A DNA stretch of 64,000 nt from positions 781,897 to 845,896 of the forward strand of contig NZ_FNAD01000001.1 in the NCBI RefSeq assembly GCF_900101745.1, written 5' to 3'. Positions 1-7,812 of this stretch are shown in pieces. The notes under the pieces are model-generated. The model did no database searches. It worked only from the letters and a program-made list of their open reading frames with translations, and was not told the DNA's origin. The position numbers and the translations under genes were made by a program. Each line of letters begins with the position of its first letter. The stretch's first letter is position 1. This DNA comes from Glycomyces harbinensis. Its GTDB lineage: Bacteria; Actinomycetota; Actinomycetes; Mycobacteriales; Micromonosporaceae.

Positions 1-1691
1 ATCAGGCGGTCTCCTACATCAAGGCGCTGCGCGCGCACGACGGCGACAAGCCGTTCTTCCTGTACTTCGCGCACGTGGCGATGCACGGCCCGCACCAGGC
101 CAAGGCCGAGGACATCGCCAAGTACCGCGGAAAGTACGGGCACGGCTGGGACGCGGTCCGCAAGGCGCGCTTCGCGAAGCAGCTGGCCGAGGGGATCTTC
201 CCGGAGGGGACCGAGGCCGCGCCGCGCAACACCGAGCCCGGGTTCGACGCCCCCGAATGGGACTCGCTCAGTGCGGAGGAGCAGGACCGGTACGCCCGCT
301 ACATGGAGGTGTACGCGGCGATGGTCGACAACGTCGACCAGTCGATCGGGCGCCTCCTCGACACCGTCGAGGCCCTGGGGGAACTGGATGACACGATCGT
401 GGTGTTCACTTCGGACAACGGCGGGACCGCCGAGGGCGGGCCGGTCGGGACCCGGACCTACTTCTCGCAGTTCGTGCACCACCCCGTGCCCTCCGACTGG
501 GACCGCGACGTCGCCCACGACCCCGCGCTCATCGGCTCCGAGCGGCTCGGCACGCACTACCCGAGAGGCTGGGGCCAGGCGTCGAACACGCCGTTCCGGT
601 TCTACAAGGGTCAGACGTTCGCGGGCGGGGTGCGCGTGCCGTTCCTCGTGTCCTGGCCCGCCGGGCTCGGGCGCGACGAGGACGACGACGGGGTGCGGCA
701 CCAGTACGGCTACGTCACCGACGTGTTCGCGACCCTGCTCGACCTCGCCGGGCTCGAGGCGCCCGCGGTCCGCGGCGGCCGCGAGGCCCAGGAGCGCGAC
801 GGCGTGAGCCTCGCGGAGGTGCTGCGCAAGAAGGACCTCGCGAGCCCGCACACCGAGCAGTACGCCGAGTTCGGCGGCCACCGCGGCTACTACAAGGACG
901 GTTGGAAGCTCGTCACCCTCCACCGGCCGGGGACGCCGTTCACCGACGGCGAGTGGCAGCTGTACGACACGAGCACGGACCCGACCGAGCTGCACGACGT
1001 GGCGGCGCGGTTCCCCGAGACCGCGAAGGAACTGGCCGCGGCGTGGGAGGAGGCGGCCTGGCGCAACACGGTCTTCCCGCTCCAGAACGGCTTCGGCGCG
1101 AGGCGGCGGCCCTCCGAGGCGCGGCTGTCGCGCCCGGTCCGCATCCTGCCGGGCACGCCGGTCCTGGAGCGGTACCGCTCCGCGCAGCTCGTCCAGTACC
1201 GGTCCTTCACCGTGGACGCGGAACTGGCCGGCGACGGCGGCGACGGCGTGCTGGTGGCCCACGGCGATCCCCAGGGCGGCTACGTCCTCTACGTCGAGGA
1301 CGGACAGGTCCACTTCGGATTCAACCAGTTCGGACGGCCCGCGACGATCGCGGGCGACCTCCCGGCCGGGACGCGCCTGGTCCGGCTCCACGCCGCCGCG
1401 ACACCGCGGCTGCGCTGGGACTTCACCGTCTCGGTCGGCGCCGACGCCGCGTCGCTCGCACCCGTCGCGGAGCTGCCCGGGCGCTTCCAGCTCGTCGGCA
1501 TGGCGCCGTGGACGGGCATCTCGATCGGCCGCGACGCCCGCGGCCCGGTCCTGTGGGACCTGCGCGAACGCCGCGGCCTGTTCCCGTTCAACGGCGAGCT
1601 GACCGCCGTCACCTACACCCCGGGGCCGCTCGCGTTCGGCCCCGAGGAGATCCGCGAGATCCAGCGCGAGGCCGAACTGGCCGCCGACTGA
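1..1691 (+). CDS. Sulfatase (arylsulfatase-type), 5'-truncated
   Basis: Codons are in frame from base 3 and the N-terminus, including the Cys/Ser formylglycine site, lies outside the window. Visible sulfatase hallmarks are FFLYFAHVAMHGPH near the start, VVFTSDNGG about 130 residues in, and a basic stretch TPFRFYKGQTFAGGVRVPF, all typical of alkaline-phosphatase-fold sulfatases that hydrolyse sulfate esters. The last 170 residues form an extra beta-rich domain (LVQYRSFTVDAEL to VLWDLRERRGLFPF) after the catalytic part, perhaps a substrate-binding module. The gene is followed after 32 nt by a sulfonate-type binding protein, which fits organosulfur scavenging. The substrate is unknown. Confidence 0.88.
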   Translation, partial: QAVSYIKALRAHDGDKPFFLYFAHVAMHGPHQAKAEDIAKYRGKYGHGWDAVRKARFAKQLAEGIFPEGTEAAPRNTEPGFDAPEWDSLSAEEQDRYARYMEVYAAMVDNVDQSIGRLLDTVEALGELDDTIVVFTSDNGGTAEGGPVGTRTYFSQFVHHPVPSDWDRDVAHDPALIGSERLGTHYPRGWGQASNTPFRFYKGQTFAGGVRVPFLVSWPAGLGRDEDDDGVRHQYGYVTDVFATLLDLAGLEAPAVRGGREAQERDGVSLAEVLRKKDLASPHTEQYAEFGGHRGYYKDGWKLVTLHRPGTPFTDGEWQLYDTSTDPTELHDVAARFPETAKELAAAWEEAAWRNTVFPLQNGFGARRRPSEARLSRPVRILPGTPVLERYRSAQLVQYRSFTVDAELAGDGGDGVLVAHGDPQGGYVLYVEDGQVHFGFNQFGRPATIAGDLPAGTRLVRLHAAATPRLRWDFTVSVGADAASLAPVAELPGRFQLVGMAPWTGISIGRDARGPVLWDLRERRGLFPFNGELTAVTYTPGPLAFGPEEIREIQREAELAAD

Positions 1692-1723
1692 CCCTGCACT
1701 CCGATCCGAAAGGCACGACCGAC

Positions 1724-2707
1724 ATGACCACCCGCAGAACCCTTCTCGGCGTCACCGCCGCCGCCCCGCTCGCCGCGCTCGGCCTGGCCGCCTGCACCGG
1801 CGACGGCGCCGCGGCAGGCTCGGCGACCCTGCGGGTCGGCGAGCTCGGCGCCGCCCCGGTCACCCAGGAGCTGTTCAAGGCGGCCGGGCTCGACCGGGAC
1901 CTGCCTTACGCGATCGAATGGAAGCAGTTCGTCAACGCCGGACCCGAGTACATCGAGGCCGCGGGGGCCGACGCCGTGGACGTCGGCTTCACCGCCGACA
2001 CACCGCTGATCTTCGCGGCCTCGAACGGCGTGGGCCTCAAGGCGATCGCCGTCGCCACGGTGACCGACCCCGAGGCCTCGGGCAACGCGATCCTCGCCGG
2101 GCCGGGCACCGGCATCGCGTCCGTCGAGGACCTCCAGGGCCGCAAGGTGTCCTTCCAGGAGGGCACCATCACGCAGTACCACGTGGTCAAGGCCCTCGAA
2201 TCGGTCGGCCTCACACTCGAGGACATCGAACCGGTCAACCTGCCGGTGGTGGACGCGAACACGGCGCTCACCAACGGGGAGGTCGACGCCGTCGCGACCC
2301 TCGGCATCTACTGGACCCAGGCCGAGGCCGCCGGCGCCGAGCTCATCGCCACCGGCGCCGGATTCATCCCCGGCAACAGCCTCCTGTCGGCGCGCACCGC
2401 CGTCATCGACGACGAGGCCTACACCGACGCGCTCACCGACTTCGTCGACCGCTACGCCCGGGCCCAGCAGTGGCGCTACGACAACGTCGGCGAATGGTCC
2501 GAGATCTACGCCGGGCTCACCGGCCTGGACACCGGGCTCATCGAGACCACCGAGAACCGCGCGCCCGTCACCCTCGGCCCGGTCACCGAGGAGGTCATCG
2601 CCGAGCAGCAGGACCAGGTCGACGTGTACACCGCGCTCGGCATCATCGGCGAACTCGACGCGGCCGACCAGTTCGACGACGCCTTCAGCGGCGCCTTCGA
2701 GGCGTAG
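1724..2707 (+). CDS. Sulfonate/taurine-type ABC transporter substrate-binding lipoprotein
   Basis: 327 residues. The start MTTRRTLLG follows a GAAAGG ribosome site by 7 nt. The N-terminus has a twin-Arg stretch, a hydrophobic core and the lipobox LAAC near residue 25, so it should be a Tat-exported lipoprotein. The body has the SsuA/TauA/NMT1-type layout: LRVGELGAAP, a domain ending in DVGFTADTPLIFAAS, then DLQGRKVSFQEGT. Proteins of this family deliver sulfonates, nitrate or thiamine precursors to an ABC permease. No permease or ATPase follows it here, so they are either upstream outside the window or elsewhere. The preceding sulfatase makes a sulfur compound the likeliest ligand; this is inferred. 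Confidence 0.82.
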   Translation: MTTRRTLLGVTAAAPLAALGLAACTGDGAAAGSATLRVGELGAAPVTQELFKAAGLDRDLPYAIEWKQFVNAGPEYIEAAGADAVDVGFTADTPLIFAASNGVGLKAIAVATVTDPEASGNAILAGPGTGIASVEDLQGRKVSFQEGTITQYHVVKALESVGLTLEDIEPVNLPVVDANTALTNGEVDAVATLGIYWTQAEAAGAELIATGAGFIPGNSLLSARTAVIDDEAYTDALTDFVDRYARAQQWRYDNVGEWSEIYAGLTGLDTGLIETTENRAPVTLGPVTEEVIAEQQDQVDVYTALGIIGELDAADQFDDAFSGAFEA

Positions 2708-2741
2708 CGCCATGGGACGCGAAGCGTCACCGCCATAGACG

Positions 2742-2788
2742 GTCGGCGGCGGGGTTCCCGATCAGCTCGCGGGATCCCCGCCGCCGAC
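2742..2788 (+). terminator. Hairpin after the binding-protein gene
   Basis: GTCGGCGGCGGGG (2742-2754) pairs perfectly with CCCCGCCGCCGAC (2776-2788) around a 21-nt loop, 35 nt after the stop codon. There is no T-run, as is common in high-GC actinobacteria. It could also shape the leader of the rhodanese gene that starts 34 nt later. Confidence 0.6.
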
Positions 2789-2821
2789 GCCACCGCCCGA
2801 GAGATCCATTGAGGAGTCATC

Positions 2822-3355
2822 ATGTCCGTCGCATCGAAGTCCTATGTCGACCCTGAGGCCGCCAGGCAGCTGGTCGAGGAGCACCAGGCGATCCTGGTCG
2901 ACGTCCGCACGCCCGGCGAGTTCGCGACCGAGCGCGTCGCGGGCTCGCGCAACATCCCGCTGTCCGTGGTCGGGGCCGCCCAGGGCGCGCTCGCCGAGGC
3001 CGGGAGCCCGGTGGTCCTGGTGTGCGCCTCCGGAGTGCGCGCCGGTCAGGCCAAGGACCTCCTCGGCGAGGGGAGCGGCGTGCCGGTCCACATCCTCGAA
3101 GGGGGCCTGACCGCCTGGAAGCAGGCCGGTGCCCCGGTCGAGTCCTCCGGGCGCAGGGTCTGGGGCATGGAACGCCAGGTCCGGTTGGCGGCGGGAAGCC
3201 TCGTCATCGCCTTCGTGGCGCTGAGCCTCGCGTGGGAGCCGCTGAAGTGGCTCGGCGCATTGATCGGCGCGGGCCTGGTCTTCGCGGCCGTGTCGAACAC
3301 CTGCGCCATGGCACGGGTGCTGGCGTTCCTGCCTTGGAACCGCCGCGCGGCCTGA
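2822..3355 (+). CDS. Rhodanese-domain membrane protein (YgaP-like, DUF2892 tail)
   Basis: 177 residues, with a GAGGAG ribosome site 6 nt before ATG. Residues 5-105 are a single rhodanese domain (LVDVRTPGEFATERVAGSRNIP) with the active-site loop CASGVRA, whose Cys carries persulfide sulfur in this family. Residues 115-170 hold two hydrophobic segments and match the DUF2892 membrane domain, giving the same architecture as E. coli YgaP. The likely role is sulfurtransfer or persulfide/cyanide handling at the membrane. Its position after sulfatase and sulfonate-binding genes supports a sulfur context. Confidence 0.88.
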   Translation: MSVASKSYVDPEAARQLVEEHQAILVDVRTPGEFATERVAGSRNIPLSVVGAAQGALAEAGSPVVLVCASGVRAGQAKDLLGEGSGVPVHILEGGLTAWKQAGAPVESSGRRVWGMERQVRLAAGSLVIAFVALSLAWEPLKWLGALIGAGLVFAAVSNTCAMARVLAFLPWNRRAA

Positions 3356-3471
3356 CCACGGGAACACCGACCCGGCCGGTTCCGGTCTAAACTCATACTC
3401 CGCCGACGACGGCCGGGTCCCTCCCCGAGCCGCCGTCGTGGTGCCCGCACGACTTGAGACCGGAAACCCCT

Positions 3472-4173
3472 ATGCCCCGCAACACCAAGCGTCGCCGCAG
3501 ACCGGATGCCGCCCCCTTCGACCTCCGCCGCGAGGCCGCCCTCTCGATCCTCCCTCCCGCCGTCGCGGGGACCGCTACGGCGGCCGTTTTCGGCCTCGTC
3601 TACTTCTGGGACCCGCTGCCCGCATGGGCGGGCGTCATCGTCCTCGCCGCCGTCGCCGCCTTGGCCGTGTCCGTCATCGGCTCGATCGCGATGTGCTTCC
3701 TCGGCCGGTCGCGTCGACTCTGGAAGGCCGCCGTCGTCTTCCCCGTCGCGATCATCGTCGGTGCCATCGTGCTCGTACCGGCGTTCGAGCGATTCGCCCT
3801 CGTGCACCACGGCGTCGACACCGAGTGCGTGGTCACCGCGAAGCACGACTTCGTCAAGACGATCGACGGCGAGGAGGAGCCGATGACCGCCCACGACCTC
3901 CTGTGCCGCGGCCAGGAGCCGGTGTCGATCGACACCGACCGCGACGAGCAGCTGGAGCTGAGCGAGGTCCGGATCGTGGTCTTCGACCCGCTCGGCCGGG
4001 TCGACCCGGACTTCGGCGATCCGAGTGCCGCCGAAGGCCTGAGCTTCGTGCTGCTCTCGGTGCTGTTCCTCTCCGGCGGCGTCGCCGCCCGGCTCTTCCT
4101 CGTCGACGACGGCACGATCGTCGATGCCGTGAGCGCCGGACTCGGCCGGCTCGGTCGACGTCTCGCGGCCTGA
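3472..4173 (+). CDS. Unknown four-helix membrane protein
   Basis: 233 residues from ATG; a TTG 18 nt upstream is in frame but less likely. I do not recognise the family. The N-terminus is very basic (NTKRRRR), then three hydrophobic segments at roughly residues 25-50, 52-75 and 84-107. These are followed by a soluble, acidic loop of about 70 residues with Cys at VDTECVVTAKHD and HDLLCRG, and a last helix near residue 200 (FVLLSVLFLSGGVAARLFLV). By the positive-inside rule the N-terminus is cytoplasmic and the acidic, two-Cys loop would be outside. It is preceded by 116 nt of spacer and looks monocistronic. Confidence 0.65.
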   Translation: MPRNTKRRRRPDAAPFDLRREAALSILPPAVAGTATAAVFGLVYFWDPLPAWAGVIVLAAVAALAVSVIGSIAMCFLGRSRRLWKAAVVFPVAIIVGAIVLVPAFERFALVHHGVDTECVVTAKHDFVKTIDGEEEPMTAHDLLCRGQEPVSIDTDRDEQLELSEVRIVVFDPLGRVDPDFGDPSAAEGLSFVLLSVLFLSGGVAARLFLVDDGTIVDAVSAGLGRLGRRLAA

Positions 4174-4389
4174 ACAGGGCCGTCACCGGTGCTCGTTGCG
4201 GCACTGGATGTGGAGCGTCGTGTACGGGTCGCGGCCGTCGGGCACCGCTGTCCGGGCCGCCGGGCCGCGGCGTTCACGCCGCGTCGGCTGTGAGGTCGGA
4301 CCGTATTCCTCGCCTGTTCACACGGGTCACGTTAGGGTTGCGGCGGCGCCGCGGGGCGCCACCGCAAGCCGCTGAACGAGAGGGCCGCC

Positions 4390-5118
4390 GTGATCTACAG
4401 CCTGTTCGACTCCACCGTCGCCTACCGGCCGACCGAGGCCGAGCAGGCCGAGCCGGTCCCGCCGGTCGAAGCGGTCCTGTTCGACTTCAGCAACACCATC
4501 TTCAAGCTCATCGACGTCGCCACCTGGCTGCGCCGCGTCGAATCGGCCACCGGCCGCCCGCTCGACGGCGAACTCCTGGAGAAGACCGCCGAGCAGCTCG
4601 GCGAGGCCTACCGCATCCCCGAGGTCGCCCAGGCCCAGATCGGGCGCGACGAGTCGGCCGAGAAGCACCGGACCGCCCTGTTCGAGTGGTTCCGCCACGT
4701 CGACTACCTCCAGGGCGCCGAGGGCGCCGCGTACGACCTCATCGCGGCCCCCGACGCGTGGGTGCCCTACCCCGACACCGAGCCGCTCCTGCGCGAACTG
4801 CGCCGCCGCGGGATCAAGACCGGGATCGTCTCCGACTTCCCCTGGGACGTCGGCGTCCACATGGAGCACTTCGGCCTCGCCGACCTCATCGACGTGCGCG
4901 TCGTCTCCTACCAGTACGGGACCGAGAAGCCCGACCCCGTCCTGTTCCGCGCCGCGTGCGACGAGCTCGGCGTCGACCCGCGCCGCACCCTCATGGTCGG
5001 CGACAACCCGGCCAAGGACGGCGGCGGCGCCGCCTGCGGCCTGCGCGCCTACATCCTCCCCGGCGAGGCCCGGACCGGCGAGCGCGGCCTCGCGCACGTC
5101 CTCGGCTTCCTCGACTGA
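4390..5118 (+). CDS. HAD-superfamily protein lacking the second catalytic Asp
   Basis: 242 residues from GTG, with AGAGGG 6 nt upstream. HAD motif I is DFSNTIF (Asp32), motif III the Lys in YGTEKPDP, and motif IV GDNPAKD, giving the HAD core with an alpha-helical cap. Phosphatases of this superfamily use DxD, and here the second Asp is Ser34, so ordinary phosphomonoesterase chemistry is doubtful. A paralogue with the same departure (DFHGTL) lies at 34315-35052; both share the LMVGD block and similar C-terminal halves. The 5' leader contains an imperfect GC-rich inverted repeat near 4341-4366. The substrate is unknown. Confidence 0.78.
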   Translation: MIYSLFDSTVAYRPTEAEQAEPVPPVEAVLFDFSNTIFKLIDVATWLRRVESATGRPLDGELLEKTAEQLGEAYRIPEVAQAQIGRDESAEKHRTALFEWFRHVDYLQGAEGAAYDLIAAPDAWVPYPDTEPLLRELRRRGIKTGIVSDFPWDVGVHMEHFGLADLIDVRVVSYQYGTEKPDPVLFRAACDELGVDPRRTLMVGDNPAKDGGGAACGLRAYILPGEARTGERGLAHVLGFLD

Positions 5119-5159
5119 GGCACGGGCCCGACCGAGTCGGGACCGCTTCGGACGAAGAC

Positions 5160-5190
5160 TTGACCTGGAGTGCACTCCAAGTCCTAGCCT
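5160..5190 (+). promoter_or_regulatory. MerR-family-type promoter of the SDR gene
   Basis: A -35 box TTGACC (5160-5165) and a -10 box TAGCCT (5185-5190) are separated by exactly 19 nt. The spacer is filled by a dyad, GACCTGGAGTG against CACTCCAAGTC, with 10 of 11 positions paired. An over-long 19-nt spacer containing a dyad is the defining design of MerR-activated promoters. The ATG lies 6 nt after the -10, so the transcript should be leaderless. No MerR gene is present in the window. Confidence 0.85.
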
Positions 5191-5196
5191 CGGGTC

Positions 5197-6135
5197 ATGA
5201 GCGAACTCCAGCACCCGATCAACTCGGGCTTCAACGCCCGTTCCACCGCAACCGAAGTCGTCGAGGGCATCGACCTCAAGGGACGCACGGCCGTCGTGAC
5301 GGGCGGCTACTCGGGCATCGGCCTCGAGACGACGCGCGCCCTCGCGCGAGCGGGCGCCCGCGTCGTCGTCCCGGCGCGGCGGCCCGAACTGGCCGCCGCG
5401 AACCTCGCCGGCATCGACGGCGCCGAAGCGGACGACCTCGACCTGTCCGACCTCGACAGCGTGCGCGCCTTCGCCGACCGCTGGCTCGCCACCGGCGAGC
5501 ACATCGACGTCCTCGTCAACAGCGCCGGGGTCATGGCCTGCCCGGAGACGCGCACCGGCCCGGGCTGGGAGCTCCAGTTCGCGACCAACCACCTCGGCCA
5601 CTTCGCGCTGGTCAACCGCCTGCGGCCCGTCCTCGACGGCGCCCGCGTCGTCTCGGTCTCCTCCGGCGGGCACGGCAACTCCCCGATCCGCTGGGACGAC
5701 CCGCACTTCGAGCAGGGCTACGACCGCTGGCTCGCTTACGGCCAGTCGAAGACGGCGAACGTGCTCTTCGCCGTCGAACTCGACCGGCTCGGGCAGTCCT
5801 CCGGGCTGCGGGCGTTCGCGCTGCACCCCGGGGCGATCCTCACCCCGCTGCAACGCCACATCCCCGAGGCCGAGCAGCGGGAGATGGGCTGGATGGACGA
5901 GGACGGCAACCCGCCGGACTACTTCAAGAACACCGAGCAGGGCGCGGCCACGCAGACCTGGGCGGCCACGTCGCCGCAGCTCGACGGGCTCGGCGGGGTC
6001 TACCTGGAGGACTGCGAGATCGCCGAGGTGTCCGCCGAGGGGCCGGGCGTCAGGGCGTACGCGGTCGACGCGGCCGAGGCCGAGCGGCTGTGGGCCTATT
6101 CGGCCGAGCTCACCGGAGTGAGCGCCTTCGCCTGA
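5197..6135 (+). CDS. Short-chain dehydrogenase/reductase
   Basis: 312 residues. It has a Rossmann fold with cofactor motif TGGYSGIG near residue 36, the NSAGVMA motif, catalytic Ser in SVSSGGH and the YGQSK (YxxxK) pair near residue 185. The overall pattern matches the retinol-dehydrogenase/WW-oxidoreductase-like SDR branch, which uses NADP(H). The start is set by the promoter: ATG sits 6 nt past the -10 with no Shine-Dalgarno sequence, implying leaderless translation. The MerR-type control suggests induction by an electrophile, metal or drug-like compound. The substrate cannot be told. Confidence 0.87.
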   Translation: MSELQHPINSGFNARSTATEVVEGIDLKGRTAVVTGGYSGIGLETTRALARAGARVVVPARRPELAAANLAGIDGAEADDLDLSDLDSVRAFADRWLATGEHIDVLVNSAGVMACPETRTGPGWELQFATNHLGHFALVNRLRPVLDGARVVSVSSGGHGNSPIRWDDPHFEQGYDRWLAYGQSKTANVLFAVELDRLGQSSGLRAFALHPGAILTPLQRHIPEAEQREMGWMDEDGNPPDYFKNTEQGAATQTWAATSPQLDGLGGVYLEDCEIAEVSAEGPGVRAYAVDAAEAERLWAYSAELTGVSAFA

Positions 6136-6151
6136 GGTACCGGCGAACGGG

Positions 6152-6745
6152 TCATGAGTTCCGGCCTTTGGGCTTGGCGCGCAAGTGGGCCCGTTCGCCC
6201 TGGCTGCCGAAGAGGCTGAGGAATTCGACCGGCTCGTCGCCCGCGCGCCCGAACCAGTGGGGCGTGCGGGTGTCGAACTCGGCGGCCTCGCCGGGCTTCA
6301 TGACGAAGTCGTGCTCCCCCAGGACGACCCGCAGCCGTCCGTTGAGGACGTACATCCACTCGTAGCCCTCGTGGGTCTGCGGGTTCGGCTCCTGCCGGGG
6401 GCCGGCCGGGATGATGAGCTTGTACGCCTGGACGCCGCCGGGGTGGCGGGTGAGCGGCAGGTGGATCATGCCGTGGCGGGTGACCGGGCGCATGTGGATG
6501 CGGGGGTCGCCGGTGGGCGGGGCGCCGACGAGGTCGTCGAGGGTCACGCCGTGGGCCTTCGCCAGCGGCAGCAGGAGTTCCAGGGTCGGTTTGCGCGCGC
6601 CCGACTCCAGGCGCGAGAGCGTGCTCACCGAGATCCCGGTGCGGGCCGAGAGGTCGGCGAGCGTCGCGTCCCGCTCCTTGCGCAGCGCCCGCAGCCGCGG
6701 CCCGACCGTGTCGAGCGTCTGGTCCGTGTCCTCGTCCATGGTCAT
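6152..6745 (-). CDS. XRE-family regulator with C-terminal cupin domain
   Basis: 197 residues from the outer of two ATGs (the other is at 6739). Residues 15-70 are a helix-turn-helix (LADLSARTGISVSTLSRLE), and residues 105-185 a cupin domain with the GYEWMYVLNGRLRVVLG and EAAEFDTRTPHWF strands. This is the SutR/PuuR-like layout, in which the cupin senses a small molecule. It is transcribed divergently from a flavoprotein gene 73 bp away, and the shared spacer has repeated half-sites, so it probably represses itself and the flavoprotein. Confidence 0.87.
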   Translation of the reverse strand: MTMDEDTDQTLDTVGPRLRALRKERDATLADLSARTGISVSTLSRLESGARKPTLELLLPLAKAHGVTLDDLVGAPPTGDPRIHMRPVTRHGMIHLPLTRHPGGVQAYKLIIPAGPRQEPNPQTHEGYEWMYVLNGRLRVVLGEHDFVMKPGEAAEFDTRTPHWFGRAGDEPVEFLSLFGSQGERAHLRAKPKGRNS

Positions 6746-6748
6746 ATT

Positions 6749-6775
6749 TTGCCATATCGGCAAGAAAGTTTGCCA
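6749..6775. promoter_or_regulatory. Candidate operator of the cupin-XRE regulator
   Basis: An inverted repeat TTGCC-ATATC-GGCAA (6749-6763) is followed 6 nt later by a third half-site TTGCC (6770-6774). It lies in the 73-bp spacer between the divergent regulator and flavoprotein starts, against the regulator start codon. Assignment to this regulator is inferred from position. Confidence 0.6.
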
Positions 6776-6818
6776 GTTTCGCGGGCCTCGTTCTACGGTC
6801 GACGCGGAGGTAACCGAT

Positions 6819-7775
6819 ATGACCGATGAACTGAAGGACCGATACGACGTCGTAGTGATCGGCGGCGGCGCGGCCGGTTTGAACGGCGCGCTCATGCTCG
6901 CCCGGGCCCGGCGCTCCGTCGCGGTGATCGACGCGGGCGAGCCGCGCAACGCCCCCGCCGCGGGCGTCCACGGCCTGCTCGGCCGCGAGGGCATGCCGCC
7001 CTCTGAGCTGCTGGAACTCGGGCGGGCGGAGGTGCGCCAGTACGGCGGGCACGTCGTCTCGGGAACCGTCGGCGGCGCGAAGCGCTCGGAGGAGGGCTTC
7101 ACCGTCTCGATCGGGGACGGGCGCGAGGTCGCCGCCCGCAGGCTGCTCGTGACCACCGGCCTGGTGGACCGGCTGCCCGAGATCGAGGGCCTGCGCGAGC
7201 GCTGGGGCAAGGACGTCGTGCACTGCCCGTACTGCCACGGCTGGGAGGTCCGCGACCAGGCGATCGGCGTCGTGGCGACGGGCCCGATGTCGGTGCACGG
7301 GGCGCTGCTGTTCCGGCAGTGGACCGCGGACCTGGTGCTGTTCACGCACGACCAGCCGCGTCCGAGCGCCGAAGAGCTGGAGAAGCTGGAGGCGCGCGGC
7401 GTCCGGATCGTCGACGGCGTGATCGAGCGGGTCGAGGTCGAGGGCGACCGCATCGCGGGCGTGCGGCTCGCGAGCGGCGAGCTCGTGGAGCGCGCGGTGC
7501 TCGCGGCGGGCTCCCGGATGGAGGCCCGGGCCGGATTCCTGGAGGACCTGGGACTGACCCCGGTGGAGCACGCGTCCGGCATGGGCGTGCACCTCAATGC
7601 GGACCCCTTCGGCCGCACGGACGTCGAGGGCGTGTGGGCGGCGGGCAACGTGACCGACCTGGCGGCTCAGGTCGGCAACGCCGCGGCGGCGGGCGCGATG
7701 GCGGGGGCGCAGATCAACGCGGACCTGGTCACCGAGGAGACGGCCGCGGCGATCGAGGCGTACCGGGCGAAGTGA
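6819..7775 (+). CDS. Thioredoxin-reductase-like FAD/NAD(P)H oxidoreductase
   Basis: 318 residues, with GGAGG 7 nt before ATG. The FAD-binding motif VVVIGGGAAGLNGALMLAR is at the N-terminus, the redox motif CPYCHGWE is near residue 137, and a second FAD motif GVWAAGNVTDLAAQV is near residue 275. The active-site CPYC replaces the CATC of TrxB. This group includes small stand-alone disulfide reductases and dithiol oxidases of actinobacteria, often paired with a cupin-XRE regulator as here. The NADPH-domain glycine motif is degenerate (GVVATGPMSVHGALLF), so an oxidase role is possible. Confidence 0.85.
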   Translation: MTDELKDRYDVVVIGGGAAGLNGALMLARARRSVAVIDAGEPRNAPAAGVHGLLGREGMPPSELLELGRAEVRQYGGHVVSGTVGGAKRSEEGFTVSIGDGREVAARRLLVTTGLVDRLPEIEGLRERWGKDVVHCPYCHGWEVRDQAIGVVATGPMSVHGALLFRQWTADLVLFTHDQPRPSAEELEKLEARGVRIVDGVIERVEVEGDRIAGVRLASGELVERAVLAAGSRMEARAGFLEDLGLTPVEHASGMGVHLNADPFGRTDVEGVWAAGNVTDLAAQVGNAAAAGAMAGAQINADLVTEETAAAIEAYRAK

Positions 7776-7812
7776 CGACGGCGCGGCGGCCTCGGGGCCG
7801 CCGCGTCCCCGC

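Noticed and set aside
4198..4263. A short minus-strand frame ending in a protein-like stretch (DPYTTLHIQCRNEHR).
   Set aside because: Only about 20 codons from GTG, with no ribosome site and stop-limited; it cannot be supported.
3438..6365. A 975-codon open frame on the plus strand overlapping three real genes.
   Set aside because: The translation is Arg/Pro/Gly-rich without motifs, a by-product of high GC opposite or out of phase with real genes. The same applies to long frames at 57797-61081 (+), 12600-14837 (-) and 57975-60941 (-).
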